Assembly: GCF_041821065.1 (NCBI RefSeq) | Contig: NZ_JBGUAX010000004.1 | Coordinates: 248,001 to 312,000 of the forward strand | Source of the DNA: Egicoccus sp. AB-alg2 | Lineage (GTDB): Bacteria; Actinomycetota; Nitriliruptoria; Nitriliruptorales; Nitriliruptoraceae | Length of the DNA: 64,000 bases | Direction: 5' to 3' | Part shown: positions 35,431 through 43,004 of the stretch, one piece after another | Layout: each line of letters begins with the position of its first letter | How positions within the stretch are numbered: position 1 is the stretch's first letter | The notes under the pieces: model-generated | Seen by the model: only the letters and a program-made list of their open reading frames with translations | Database searches by the model: none | What the model was told of the DNA's origin: nothing | Made by a program: the position numbers and the translations under genes

Positions 35431-35799
35431 GTGGACGAGAACACCGCCGACGGGTCCGAGGGGCTCGCGCCCGGTCAGCGCATCCCGCGCGGCTGGTGGC
35501 GCGAGGCCGTGGCGATGCTGCCGGATCTGGCCCGGCTGCTGCGGGACCTCTCGCGGGATCCGCGGGTGCCGCGCCGCACCAAGGTGCTCGCCGCGGCGGC
35601 GGCCACCTATGTCGCCATGCCGTTCGACGTGGTGCCGGACGTCGTGCCCGGACTGGGCCTGATCGACGACGCGGTGATCGCCGTCGTGGCGCTGCGGCGG
35701 CTGGTGGCCGCGGCAGGCTACGACGTCGTCCGTGAGCTCTGGGGCGGGACCGACGACGGGTTCGCGCTGCTGATCGTGCTCACCGGCGTGGAACGCTGA
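35431..35799 (+). CDS. DUF1232 (YkvA-like) protein
   Basis: A 122-residue protein with the DUF1232 core: DPRVPRRTKVLAAAAATYVAMPFDVVPDVVPGLGLIDDAVIAVVAL. The family is small, membrane-associated and of unknown function. The start is uncertain. GTG 35431 is the first acceptable codon in frame after the upstream stop, with AAGGG close by. It is followed by a short zinc-motif gene one base after its stop. Confidence 0.75.
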   Translation: MDENTADGSEGLAPGQRIPRGWWREAVAMLPDLARLLRDLSRDPRVPRRTKVLAAAAATYVAMPFDVVPDVVPGLGLIDDAVIAVVALRRLVAAAGYDVVRELWGGTDDGFALLIVLTGVER

Positions 35800-35800
35800 G

Positions 35801-36025
35801 GTGTTCCCGCGCCGGGCCGATCCGTTCCTGCCCCACCTCGACGGCTACGAGGTGCAGCGCGTGCCGGCGTTCCGGGCCACGAAGGACTACGTGTGTCCGG
35901 ACTGCGGCAACCCGATCCGGGCGGGGGAGGGGCACGTCGTCGCCTGGCCCGAGGGACTGGTCACCGACCGCCGCCACTGGCATCTGCACTGCTGGCGCCT
36001 GGCGGCGAACCGCGGCCGGGCCTGA
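35801..36025 (+). CDS. Small zinc-ribbon-like conserved protein
   Basis: A 74-residue protein. VCPDCGNPIRAGEGHVVAWP resembles one half of a zinc ribbon, and RRHWHLHCWRLAA supplies histidines and a further cysteine. Similar short proteins occur beside DUF1232-type genes in actinobacteria, but I know no function. GTG at 35801 follows the DUF1232 stop by one base, so the two are probably translated together. Confidence 0.7.
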   Translation: MFPRRADPFLPHLDGYEVQRVPAFRATKDYVCPDCGNPIRAGEGHVVAWPEGLVTDRRHWHLHCWRLAANRGRA

Positions 36026-36048
36026 GCGCAGCAGGGGACGCCTTGCGG

Positions 36049-36086
36049 GACCGGAGTCCCGGTCGCGGGTCGCGGCGCGATAGCCT
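36049..36086 (+). promoter_or_regulatory. Hairpin and -10 box before the membrane cyclophilin
   Basis: GACCGG-AGTC-CCGGTC (36049-36064) is a small stem-loop that may end the upstream operon. TAGCCT (36081-36086) lies 28 bases before the next gene and fits the recurrent -10 pattern. Confidence 0.35.
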
Positions 36087-36113
36087 CCGGCCGTTCGACG
36101 TCCGAGGCACGCG

Positions 36114-36977
36114 GTGAGCAAGCGGCAGCACCAGAAGCAGCTGGAGAAGGCGCGCGCCAAGCGCCGGGCCGACGCGCTGCAGCGCAAGCAGCAGCGCTCG
36201 CGCATCATGATCCTCGTGGTGGTGGTGCTGCTGATCGTCGGCCTGGTCGGCGCCGGCCTGGTCCTGGGCGGTGACGAGCCGCCCGCGCCGGAGATCGAGG
36301 ACGTGGAGTCGCCGCCGGGCGAGGACGAGGCCGCCGCGCCGGCCGTCGACCCGTGTCCTCCCGCCGACGACGCGCCCGAGGTCGACAGCCGCATCTACGA
36401 CGGCCCGCCCGCGGCCGACCTCGACGAGACCGCCGACCTCACCGCCACCGTGGCGACCACCTGCGGCGACATCACGATCGAACTCGACGTCGACGGCGCC
36501 CCGGGCGCGGTGGCCAACATCGTGGGGCTCGCCGAGGACGGCTATTACGACGGCGTGCTCTTCCACCGCGTCATCGACGACTTCGTGATCCAGGCCGGCG
36601 ACCCGGCCGGCACGGGTTGTGGCCAGGAGGAGTGCACGGCGGCCGGGTTCGACCCCGAGGGCGAGACCTATCCGGGCTACACCATCCCGGACGAGGAGTC
36701 GGCCGCCGCCGAGTTCGCCGAGGGACCGACCGGTGGCGTCGAGTACCCCCGCGGCACCGTCGCGATGGCCCGCACCGAAGCCCCCGACTCCACCGGGGCG
36801 CAGTTCTTCATCGTCCAGGGCGACCCGATCACGCTGCCCGACGCCAGCTACATCGTCGTCGGCACCGTGGCCGACGGGATGGACGTCGTCGACCAGATCG
36901 CCGGGCAGCCCACCGAAGAGGGCGACCGGCCCGTCGACGAGGTCCGCATCGTCTCGTTCACCGTCGAGCAGGCCTGA
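36114..36977 (+). CDS. Membrane-anchored cyclophilin-type peptidyl-prolyl isomerase
   Basis: A 287-residue protein. A basic N-terminus (1-30) is followed by one membrane helix (about 31-52, MILVVVVLLIVGLVGAGLVL) and an acidic, proline-rich linker. The cyclophilin domain fills about 105-287, with GYYDGVLFHRVIDDFVIQAGDP and QFFIVQGD. It is thus exported or periplasm-facing and should help fold secreted proteins. The domain has a cysteine-bearing insertion (GTGCGQEEC). Start GTG 36114 lies right at the charged N-terminus. A second, cytoplasmic cyclophilin gene follows. Confidence 0.9.
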   Translation: MSKRQHQKQLEKARAKRRADALQRKQQRSRIMILVVVVLLIVGLVGAGLVLGGDEPPAPEIEDVESPPGEDEAAAPAVDPCPPADDAPEVDSRIYDGPPAADLDETADLTATVATTCGDITIELDVDGAPGAVANIVGLAEDGYYDGVLFHRVIDDFVIQAGDPAGTGCGQEECTAAGFDPEGETYPGYTIPDEESAAAEFAEGPTGGVEYPRGTVAMARTEAPDSTGAQFFIVQGDPITLPDASYIVVGTVADGMDVVDQIAGQPTEEGDRPVDEVRIVSFTVEQA

Positions 36978-37052
36978 GCCCCGACGACCGTCCCGGTGCA
37001 TCCCAGTAGGCTCGGTTCCGACACGCATGCGACCACGCATCGAGGAGACCCC

Positions 37053-37568
37053 GTGGCCAAGCAGTGGAGCTCGCCGCCCGAGATCGCGATCGACCCGGCG
37101 ACGTCGTACACCGCGACGATCCGGACCAGCCGTGGTGACATCACCGCGAAGCTGTACCCCGAGGACGCGCCCGCGACGGTGAACAACTTCGTGTTCCTCG
37201 CCCGCGAAGGCTTCTACGACGGGGTGATCTTCCACCGCGTCATCGAGGGCTTCGTCATCCAGGGCGGCGACCCGACCGGCACCGGCACCGGCGGCCCGGG
37301 CTACCGGTTCGCCGACGAGCTCGACTCGGCCCGCAAACACGGCTACCGGATGGGCACGCTGGCGATGGCCAACGCCGGTCCCGACACCAACGGCTCGCAG
37401 TTCTTCGTCTGCCACCAGGACGTGGGCCTGCCGCCCTCCTACACGGTCTTCGGCAAGGCCATCGACGGCCTCGACGTCGTCGACGACATCGCGACGACGC
37501 AGACCGACGCGCGCGACAAGCCCGTCGAGGACGTCGTGATCTCCACGATCGAGATCGCCGAGGGCTGA
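37053..37568 (+). CDS. Cyclophilin-type peptidyl-prolyl cis-trans isomerase
   Basis: A 171-residue soluble cyclophilin with GFYDGVIFHRVIEGFVIQGGDPTGTGTGGPGY, MANAGPDTNGSQFFV and a C-terminal VFGKAIDGLDVV. All core motifs are intact, including the catalytic arginine of FHRV. GTG 37053 is preceded by GAGGAG. A TAGGCT box at 37007-37012 suggests its own promoter. A strong terminator follows. Confidence 0.93.
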   Translation: MAKQWSSPPEIAIDPATSYTATIRTSRGDITAKLYPEDAPATVNNFVFLAREGFYDGVIFHRVIEGFVIQGGDPTGTGTGGPGYRFADELDSARKHGYRMGTLAMANAGPDTNGSQFFVCHQDVGLPPSYTVFGKAIDGLDVVDDIATTQTDARDKPVEDVVISTIEIAEG

Positions 37569-37582
37569 GACCCGAGCACGTC

Positions 37583-37617
37583 ACGGCGCCCGGTGTGGAT
37601 CACACCGGGCGCCGTTT
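37583..37617 (+). terminator. Rho-independent-type terminator
   Basis: A perfect 15-bp stem, ACGGCGCCCGGTGTG against its complement with loop GAT, is followed by TTTCG. It starts 15 bases after the cyclophilin stop and is the best terminator in the window. Confidence 0.85.
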
Positions 37618-37637
37618 CGTGCGGTGGGCGAGCGCGC

Positions 37638-37663
37638 GGAACATTTCCGGGTCGTTCGGCGTC
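37638..37663 (+). promoter_or_regulatory. Possible ECF sigma promoter
   Basis: GGAAC at 37638-37642 and CGTC at 37660-37663 are 17 bases apart, the general form of ECF-type promoters. It lies 80 bases before the predicted lipoprotein start. Such short motifs arise by chance in GC-rich DNA. Confidence 0.3.
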
Positions 37664-37742
37664 TGATCCCCTGAACGTGCGGGTACGTACGTATCTCGAC
37701 CTCGGCAAGGCCCGGGCCTCTCCCGGGAGGAACGACACGCAC

Positions 37743-38456
37743 GTGGGGGGACGCAGATGGCTGGCGGCGCTCGCGCTGGCCGGGGCGACGGTGTTCGCGG
37801 TGCAGGCCTGTGCCTCGCCGCAGGACGGTGGCTCGTCCGTGGCGGTGACCATCCCGGGTGACGTCCGGATCGCGGACGGTGCCCTGATCCTGCGCGAGCC
37901 GGGTGGCGAGGAACGAGTCGTCGCCACGACCGACCCGGCCACCGACGGCGAGCTCGTGCACGCCGCGTTGCGGCCGGGCGAGCGTGACCGGCAGACGGTG
38001 CTGGCGCTGACCCGCGTCGACGACGTCGACGGGGTCCGCTACGAGCTGCGCTACGTCACGGTGGACGGCGACGACGTCACCGACCTGTACTGGTTCCCCT
38101 GGCGCCTGCAGGTGGCCGACGACCTGGCCGACACGCTGGACGCCCCGCCGTTCCCGGTCTGGGCGCCCGACGGCGAGTCGCTCGCGTGGCTCGAGTGGGG
38201 GCCCGACGGCACGCGCCTGCGCACCATCGCCTGGCGCGACGAGGACGTCAGCTCCAACCCGTCGGACGACACCGCCACCTACGCGCTCGACGAGGTGCCG
38301 CCCGGAACCCAACTGCGGGCCTGGGAGCGAGGCGAGGACGGCGTGCCGGTGCTGCGCGGCAGCGACGGCGAGACCGAGTGGCGGATCCGGCTGGACACCA
38401 GCGGGGCGAGCGCCGTCGCGATGGCGGACCCGTCCGCAGCGCCCACCACCGGCTGA
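37743..38456 (+). CDS. Predicted lipoprotein of unknown function
   Basis: A 237-residue protein. A basic and hydrophobic signal (GGRRWLAALALAGATVFAVQ) ends at VQAC, an imperfect lipobox with cysteine at residue 23. The mature part is acidic and has WAPDGESLAWLEWGPDGTRLRTIAWRDED, reminiscent of a beta-propeller or TolB-like repeat. GTG 37743 is the only start that keeps the signal peptide. The GGAGG upstream is 12 bases away, which is rather far. No family is recognised. Confidence 0.65.
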   Translation: MGGRRWLAALALAGATVFAVQACASPQDGGSSVAVTIPGDVRIADGALILREPGGEERVVATTDPATDGELVHAALRPGERDRQTVLALTRVDDVDGVRYELRYVTVDGDDVTDLYWFPWRLQVADDLADTLDAPPFPVWAPDGESLAWLEWGPDGTRLRTIAWRDEDVSSNPSDDTATYALDEVPPGTQLRAWERGEDGVPVLRGSDGETEWRIRLDTSGASAVAMADPSAAPTTG

Positions 38457-38546
38457 GCAGGGGTTCGCGGCGTCTCCTACGCTCGCGGGCGCGTTCGCGG
38501 GGTCCCCGCCGGCCCGGCAGCGCGGCGACCGCGTGACGGAGCCGAC

Positions 38547-39374
38547 ATGGGCGACGCCGGCCGGCCAGGACGGCCGGCCCTGATCGACCCGGGTGCCTAC
38601 CCGGGGCTCACGCCGACGTCGGCGGTGGTGCTCGTCGACGGGCGCGTCCGGACACTGCGGCCGGCTCGCACCCGCGGCCCGGGCCGATGGCACCTCGACG
38701 CGGGCGAGCAGCGTGGCCCGGCCAGGCACCCGGACGCGGTCGCGGCCCCGCCTGCGGGCGGACCGTCGTGCCTCGACGACGTGCTGGCGGACGCCGGGCT
38801 CGCCGCGACCGGCGACCGCGTCCCCGTCCTCGCGGTGGGCTCCAACGCGTCACCCGCGCAACTGCACCGCAAGTTCTCCGCAGCCGCGGTGTCGACCACG
38901 GTGCCCATCGTGCCGGTCACGGTCCGCGATCTGGGCATCGGTCACTCAGCGCACGTCAGCCCGGCCGGCTACGTCCCGGCCGCCCCGCACCTGCACCGTG
39001 GAGCGACGGCCCGGGTGCACCTGCTGTGGCTCGATGCCCGGCAGGTCCGGGCCCTGGACGCCACGGAGCCCAACTACCGGTCGGTCGTGCTCGGCCGGCG
39101 CCACGCCGCTCGCCTGTCGACCGGCGTGAGCGTCACCCGCTGCCGCCTCTACGTCTCACGCCACCGCCTGCTGGCGCCCGACGGCGACGTGCTGCCGTTG
39201 ACGGCCCAGCACCGTCTGTTGCGTCGGCTGGCGCGTCACGCCGACGTCGCGGAGGTGCTCGGGGACGTCCGCGGGAGCGACCACCTGGCCGCCGACGGGA
39301 TCCTCCGGCAGCGTCTCTCGGCGGCGCTCGGACGCGTGCGTGGCCGTCCCCACCGCCTCGCCTGCCGAGTCTGA
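38547..39374 (+). CDS. Conserved hypothetical protein
   Basis: A 275-residue protein of unknown function. Its middle part begins PVLAVGSNASPAQLHRKF and continues with GHSAHVSPAGYVPAAPHLHRGATARVHLLWLDARQVRALDATEPNY. The GSN-x-x-P-x-Q-L start recalls gamma-glutamylcyclotransferase-like folds, but I cannot confirm this. ATG 38547 has GGAG upstream, and TACGCT at 38478-38483 may be a -10 box. It is convergent with the sigma factor gene. Confidence 0.7.
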   Translation: MGDAGRPGRPALIDPGAYPGLTPTSAVVLVDGRVRTLRPARTRGPGRWHLDAGEQRGPARHPDAVAAPPAGGPSCLDDVLADAGLAATGDRVPVLAVGSNASPAQLHRKFSAAAVSTTVPIVPVTVRDLGIGHSAHVSPAGYVPAAPHLHRGATARVHLLWLDARQVRALDATEPNYRSVVLGRRHAARLSTGVSVTRCRLYVSRHRLLAPDGDVLPLTAQHRLLRRLARHADVAEVLGDVRGSDHLAADGILRQRLSAALGRVRGRPHRLACRV

Positions 39375-39448
39375 GGCCGCCTCCGGACCGTCGGCTCACA
39401 GGTCCCGGCGACGTCGTGCCATCGGCGCGTCCCACGCTCGACAGCGCT

Positions 39449-40660
39449 TCACGCCGCCTGCAGTGCCTCGCCGAGGTCGCGGAGGGTGCCGGCGTCCTGG
39501 GCGCGCAGGTGCTGGAGCGCGCTGCGCTCCAGTTGCCGGACCCGCTCGCGGGAGAGGTTGATCATCTCGCCGATCTCCCGGAGCTGCCGCGGCTCGCCGT
39601 CGCGAAGCCCGAACCGCAGCTCCAGGATGCAGCGTTCCCGTTCCGGCAGCGTGGCCAGCGCTTCGACCAGCCGGGCGCGCAGGTCGGCGACCTCGCTGCT
39701 GACCTGCGGGTCCACCGCGTCGGGATCCGGCAACAGGCTGCCGAGCGTGGCGTCGCCGTCCTCGCCGACGGGCAGGTCCAACGACCGGACGGGGCGCAGG
39801 GCGATCCTGACGTCGGCGACGCGATCCACCGGCAGGCCCACCTCGGCGGCCACCTCGTGGTCCTCGGGCTCGCGCAGCAGTCGGTCGCGCAGCGCCTGCT
39901 CGGCCCGGCGAACCACGGCCGCCTGCTCCCACACCCGCGAGGGGGCGCGGATCGTGCGGCTGCGGCTCGCCAGCCCCCGCTGGATCGCCTGCCGGATCCA
40001 CCAGACGGCGTAGGTGCTGAACTTGTAGCCCTTGGTGGGGTCGAACTTCTGTACCGCCCGGATCAGGCCGAGGTTGCCCTCCTGGATCGCCTCCAGCAGC
40101 GGCAGGTCGCTGCCGGCGTACTTCTTGGCGGTCGGCACCACGAGGCGCAGGTTCGACTCCACGAGCCGGTCGAAGGCGGCCTCGCCGTCACGGGCGATGC
40201 GCCGCAGACGGGCACGCGCCGTCGCGTCGTGGCCGTCCTCCGCCAGCAGCCGGCGTGCCTCCTCGCCGGCGAGGAAACGCTTGGACAGGTCGGCCTCCTG
40301 CTCGGGCTCCAGCAGGTCGTGCCGTGCGGCCCGGCGCAGGTACGCGGCCAACGGGTCGTTCAGGTCCGCACTGGCGACGTCCTGCGGCGCGGTGGTCGCG
40401 GCGGTCGTCGCGGCCGTCGAGGCCGTCGCGGCCGTCTCCTCGAGTGCGGCCTCGACGTCGTCGGCGCGTGCGTCCTCCACGATCGTCACGCCGAGGTCGG
40501 CCAGCTCCTCCTCGAGGTCCGGCATCGAGCCCGGGACGTGCACGTCGGCGTCCTCGATCGCGGCCAGCTGCGAGCGCAGCACGAACCCCTGCGCCCTGGC
40601 CTGGTCGAGCAGCTCGGCCCGCGTGGCGTCGGACACGCCTTCGAGCAGGCCGGTCTGCAT
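39449..40660 (-). CDS. Sigma-70 family RNA polymerase sigma factor, primary-like (RpoD/HrdB type)
   Basis: A 403-residue sigma factor with all main regions. An N-terminal segment resembling region 1.1 ([39 protein letters not shown]) is followed by a linker. Region 1.2 starts [21 protein letters not shown]. Region 2 has [41 protein letters not shown]. Region 4 ends with [15 protein letters not shown] and [16 protein letters not shown]. Region 1.1 suggests a principal or close group 2 factor. AAGGAG precedes the ATG. No anti-sigma gene is nearby. Confidence 0.9.
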   Translation of the reverse strand: MQTGLLEGVSDATRAELLDQARAQGFVLRSQLAAIEDADVHVPGSMPDLEEELADLGVTIVEDARADDVEAALEETAATASTAATTAATTAPQDVASADLNDPLAAYLRRAARHDLLEPEQEADLSKRFLAGEEARRLLAEDGHDATARARLRRIARDGEAAFDRLVESNLRLVVPTAKKYAGSDLPLLEAIQEGNLGLIRAVQKFDPTKGYKFSTYAVWWIRQAIQRGLASRSRTIRAPSRVWEQAAVVRRAEQALRDRLLREPEDHEVAAEVGLPVDRVADVRIALRPVRSLDLPVGEDGDATLGSLLPDPDAVDPQVSSEVADLRARLVEALATLPERERCILELRFGLRDGEPRQLREIGEMINLSRERVRQLERSALQHLRAQDAGTLRDLGEALQAA

Positions 40661-40804
40661 CGGGGCTCCTTCGGGTCCGCCGGGGGTGCGTCCCCGTCAG
40701 CATGCTGCTCCCGCGGGGAGCGGCGCACCGATCGACCGGCACGATCGTCCCCGGCCGGACGTTCTGCGGCCCGGCCGGACGCCTCCCGTGGCCGGCAGCC
40801 GTGG

Positions 40805-41866
40805 TCAGTCGTAGGTCACGACCATGCGCACCGGGTCGCCTTCGCGGGCCTCCAGCCGGCGCAGCGCAGCGGGGAACTCCTCGATGCCCAGCCGGTCGGT
40901 GACGGACCGGCTGAGGTCGAGGCGGCCGGTCTCCACCAGGTCGTAGAGTTCGCCGAGGTCCTGCTGCGTGTAACCGAACGAGCCGACCAGTTCGGTCTCC
41001 TGGGACACGAACAGGGCGACCGGCACGGTCTGGATCGCCTGTGGTCCGAGCCCGACGACGGTGGCGCGACCGCCGGGGCGCAGCGCCTTGACGGCCTGGT
41101 CGACGGTCGAGGCGAGCCCGACGAACTCGAAGCTGCGGTCGACGCCGCCCTCGCTGAGCTCCCGGATGCGGCGCGCGACCCCGCCCTCGCCCGCGTCGAC
41201 CACCTCGTCGGCACCCCAGTCGAGCGCACGCTGCAGGTTCGCCGGGGCGACGTCGACCCCGACCACGTGGGCGCCGGCGAGCTTGGCCAGCAGCACCGCG
41301 TGCATACCCAGCCCGCCGAGCCCGACCACGGCGACCGTCATGTCCGGCCCGACGCCGCCGCGCTTCAACGCGTGGTAGGGCGTGGCCACCGCGTCGGTGA
41401 CGATCGCCGCCTGGTCGAAGGGCAGGTCGGCCGGCAGTGGGACGAGGAAGCGCGCGTCGGCGACGGCGTACTCCGCCTGCACGCCGTCGACGTCCACGCC
41501 CGCGACCGCGGTCGTGACGCAGAGGTTCTCACGCCCGGCACGGCAGTACCCGCACGTCCCGCACGGGCGGGACATGACCCAGGCGACGCGGTCGCCGACC
41601 TGCCAGTCGTCCACGCCGGAGCCGACGCCGGCGATCACGCCGGCGGGCTCGTGACCGAGGATCTGGGGCAGCTCCGGGCCGTGCGGCGTCACGCCGGTCA
41701 CCACGTGCAGGTCGCTGGCACAGATCCCGCAGGCCTTGACCTGCACGAGCACCTCGCCGTAGCCGGGTGCGGGGACCGGGATCTCGTCGATGCGTACGTC
41801 CTCGGGCTGCTCGGCGGTCCTCGGCCGGTGCAGGCGGGCGGCACGCATGGTCTCGGGCAGGCTCAT
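40805..41866 (-). CDS. Zinc-dependent medium-chain alcohol dehydrogenase
   Basis: A 353-residue MDR dehydrogenase. CGICASDLHVV and GHEPAGVI hold catalytic-zinc ligands, CGTCGYCRAGRENLC gives the four cysteines of the structural zinc, and VAVVGLGGLGMHAV binds NAD(P). Wide-substrate alcohol dehydrogenases and cyclic-alcohol acyl-CoA dehydrogenases share these motifs, so the substrate is open. GGAG lies upstream of the ATG. It is on the same strand as the sigma factor gene but 144 bases away. Confidence 0.92.
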   Translation of the reverse strand: MSLPETMRAARLHRPRTAEQPEDVRIDEIPVPAPGYGEVLVQVKACGICASDLHVVTGVTPHGPELPQILGHEPAGVIAGVGSGVDDWQVGDRVAWVMSRPCGTCGYCRAGRENLCVTTAVAGVDVDGVQAEYAVADARFLVPLPADLPFDQAAIVTDAVATPYHALKRGGVGPDMTVAVVGLGGLGMHAVLLAKLAGAHVVGVDVAPANLQRALDWGADEVVDAGEGGVARRIRELSEGGVDRSFEFVGLASTVDQAVKALRPGGRATVVGLGPQAIQTVPVALFVSQETELVGSFGYTQQDLGELYDLVETGRLDLSRSVTDRLGIEEFPAALRRLEAREGDPVRMVVTYD

Positions 41867-41939
41867 CGTCGCTCCGGGGACGGCGGCGGACGCGCACCCT
41901 AGGACACCCCGCCGCCATGCCGGATCGCGAGCGTCCCCG

Positions 41940-42380
41940 TCAGTCGCGCGGCGCTGCCGGCGGGGGAGGCGGCGAGGACGGGCCGCCGCCGGCGTCGTCG
42001 GCGTCGCCGGGCCACGGCGGCAGGTCTTCCAGGTTGACCCGTCGGGGACGCACGCCGCGGTCGTAGTCCTTCATCCGGCGCGGGTAGCCGACCTTCGCCG
42101 CGTCGTAGAGCGGGATGTTGGTCCGCTTGCAGAACTCGGCCGCCTGCCCACGGTCGCGGACCGGCCGGCGCAGGTACTCGCCGTCGTCGGCGACCAACAG
42201 CAGCGTCGTCGAGTAGATGGCCGTCTTCGGCTCCAGGTAGGCCTCCACCCCGGCACGCGAGCCCACGAAGCCCTCGAGTTCCTTCACGGTGGTGCGGCTG
42301 GCACGGTCCGTGCTGGGGCTGGGTGCCGAGCGCTTGGTCTCACCCTTGAACCAGGCGCGCATGCGGTCGGAGAAGCCCAT
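41940..42380 (-). CDS. Conserved actinobacterial hypothetical protein
   Basis: A 146-residue protein. The core TTVKELEGFVGSRAGVEAYLEPKTAIYSTTLLLVADDGEYLRRPV, then AAEFCKRTNIPLYDAAKVGYPRRMKDYDRG, looks strongly conserved and resembles small hypothetical proteins I associate with actinobacteria. The C-terminus is a proline/glycine-rich tail. No catalytic motif is visible. ATG 42380 sits at the start of a basic, amphipathic segment. Function unknown. Confidence 0.75.
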   Translation of the reverse strand: MGFSDRMRAWFKGETKRSAPSPSTDRASRTTVKELEGFVGSRAGVEAYLEPKTAIYSTTLLLVADDGEYLRRPVRDRGQAAEFCKRTNIPLYDAAKVGYPRRMKDYDRGVRPRRVNLEDLPPWPGDADDAGGGPSSPPPPPAAPRD

Positions 42381-42525
42381 GTGGGACCTCAGTGCGGGTC
42401 GTCGACGAGGGGCGCGGAAGCGTGCGACGAGGCTACCGGAGGTGCGGGTCCCCGCCGTCCGGAACGGTCGGCCGGCCGCGGTCGGCGACGCCCGTAGACG
42501 GTCTGCGCACGCCTCTCGCGCGCGG

Positions 42526-42939
42526 TCAGTGCGCCTCGGCGTCCTCGACCAGCTCGACGAGGACGCCGCCGGTGCCCTTCGGGTGCACGAAGGCGACCGT
42601 GTGCCCACCACCGCCGGGGCGCGGCTCCTCGTCGATGAGGCGCACATCCTCGTCCCGGAGGTGGTCGAGGGCGTCACCGACGGACGCGACGCCGAAGCCG
42701 AGGTGGTGCAGGCCGGGCCCGTTCTTGGCGAGGTACTTCGCGATCGGCGAGTCGTCCCGCGTCGGCTGCAGCAACTGCAGGTAGACACCGCCCACGTTCA
42801 GCATGGCCTCCTCGACACCGTCGGAGTCGACCCGCTCGCGGTACTCCGGCGTGAGCCCGAAGGCGCGCTCGTAGAACGCCAGCGCCTCGTCGAGGTCGGG
42901 GACGGCGATGGCGATCTGGTCGATGCGGGTCACCTGCAT
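42526..42939 (-). CDS. mce: Methylmalonyl-CoA epimerase
   Basis: A 137-residue vicinal-oxygen-chelate protein. IDQIAIAVPDLDEALAFYERAFGL opens it, with a metal histidine position replaced by glutamine in the first strand (DQIAIAV; many epimerases have DHIGIAV). GLHHLGFGV gives the middle histidine and LVELVED the terminal glutamate. Epimerases convert (S)- to (R)-methylmalonyl-CoA in propionate metabolism. GGAGG precedes ATG 42939. Its MeaB and mutase relatives lie elsewhere in the window. Confidence 0.85.
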   Translation of the reverse strand: MQVTRIDQIAIAVPDLDEALAFYERAFGLTPEYRERVDSDGVEEAMLNVGGVYLQLLQPTRDDSPIAKYLAKNGPGLHHLGFGVASVGDALDHLRDEDVRLIDEEPRPGGGGHTVAFVHPKGTGGVLVELVEDAEAH

Positions 42940-43004
42940 GCTTGGCCTCCTGGCGGCTCGTCGCGGCCATCCTGCCTCGCCGCGGGCGGCGCGCGAAAAC
43001 CGGC

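Noticed and set aside
38687-41902. A 1,071-codon open frame on the + strand
   Set aside because: It runs antisense to the sigma factor and alcohol dehydrogenase genes, is Arg/Gly/Pro-rich and has no recognisable domain. Long antisense frames are expected in such GC-rich DNA.
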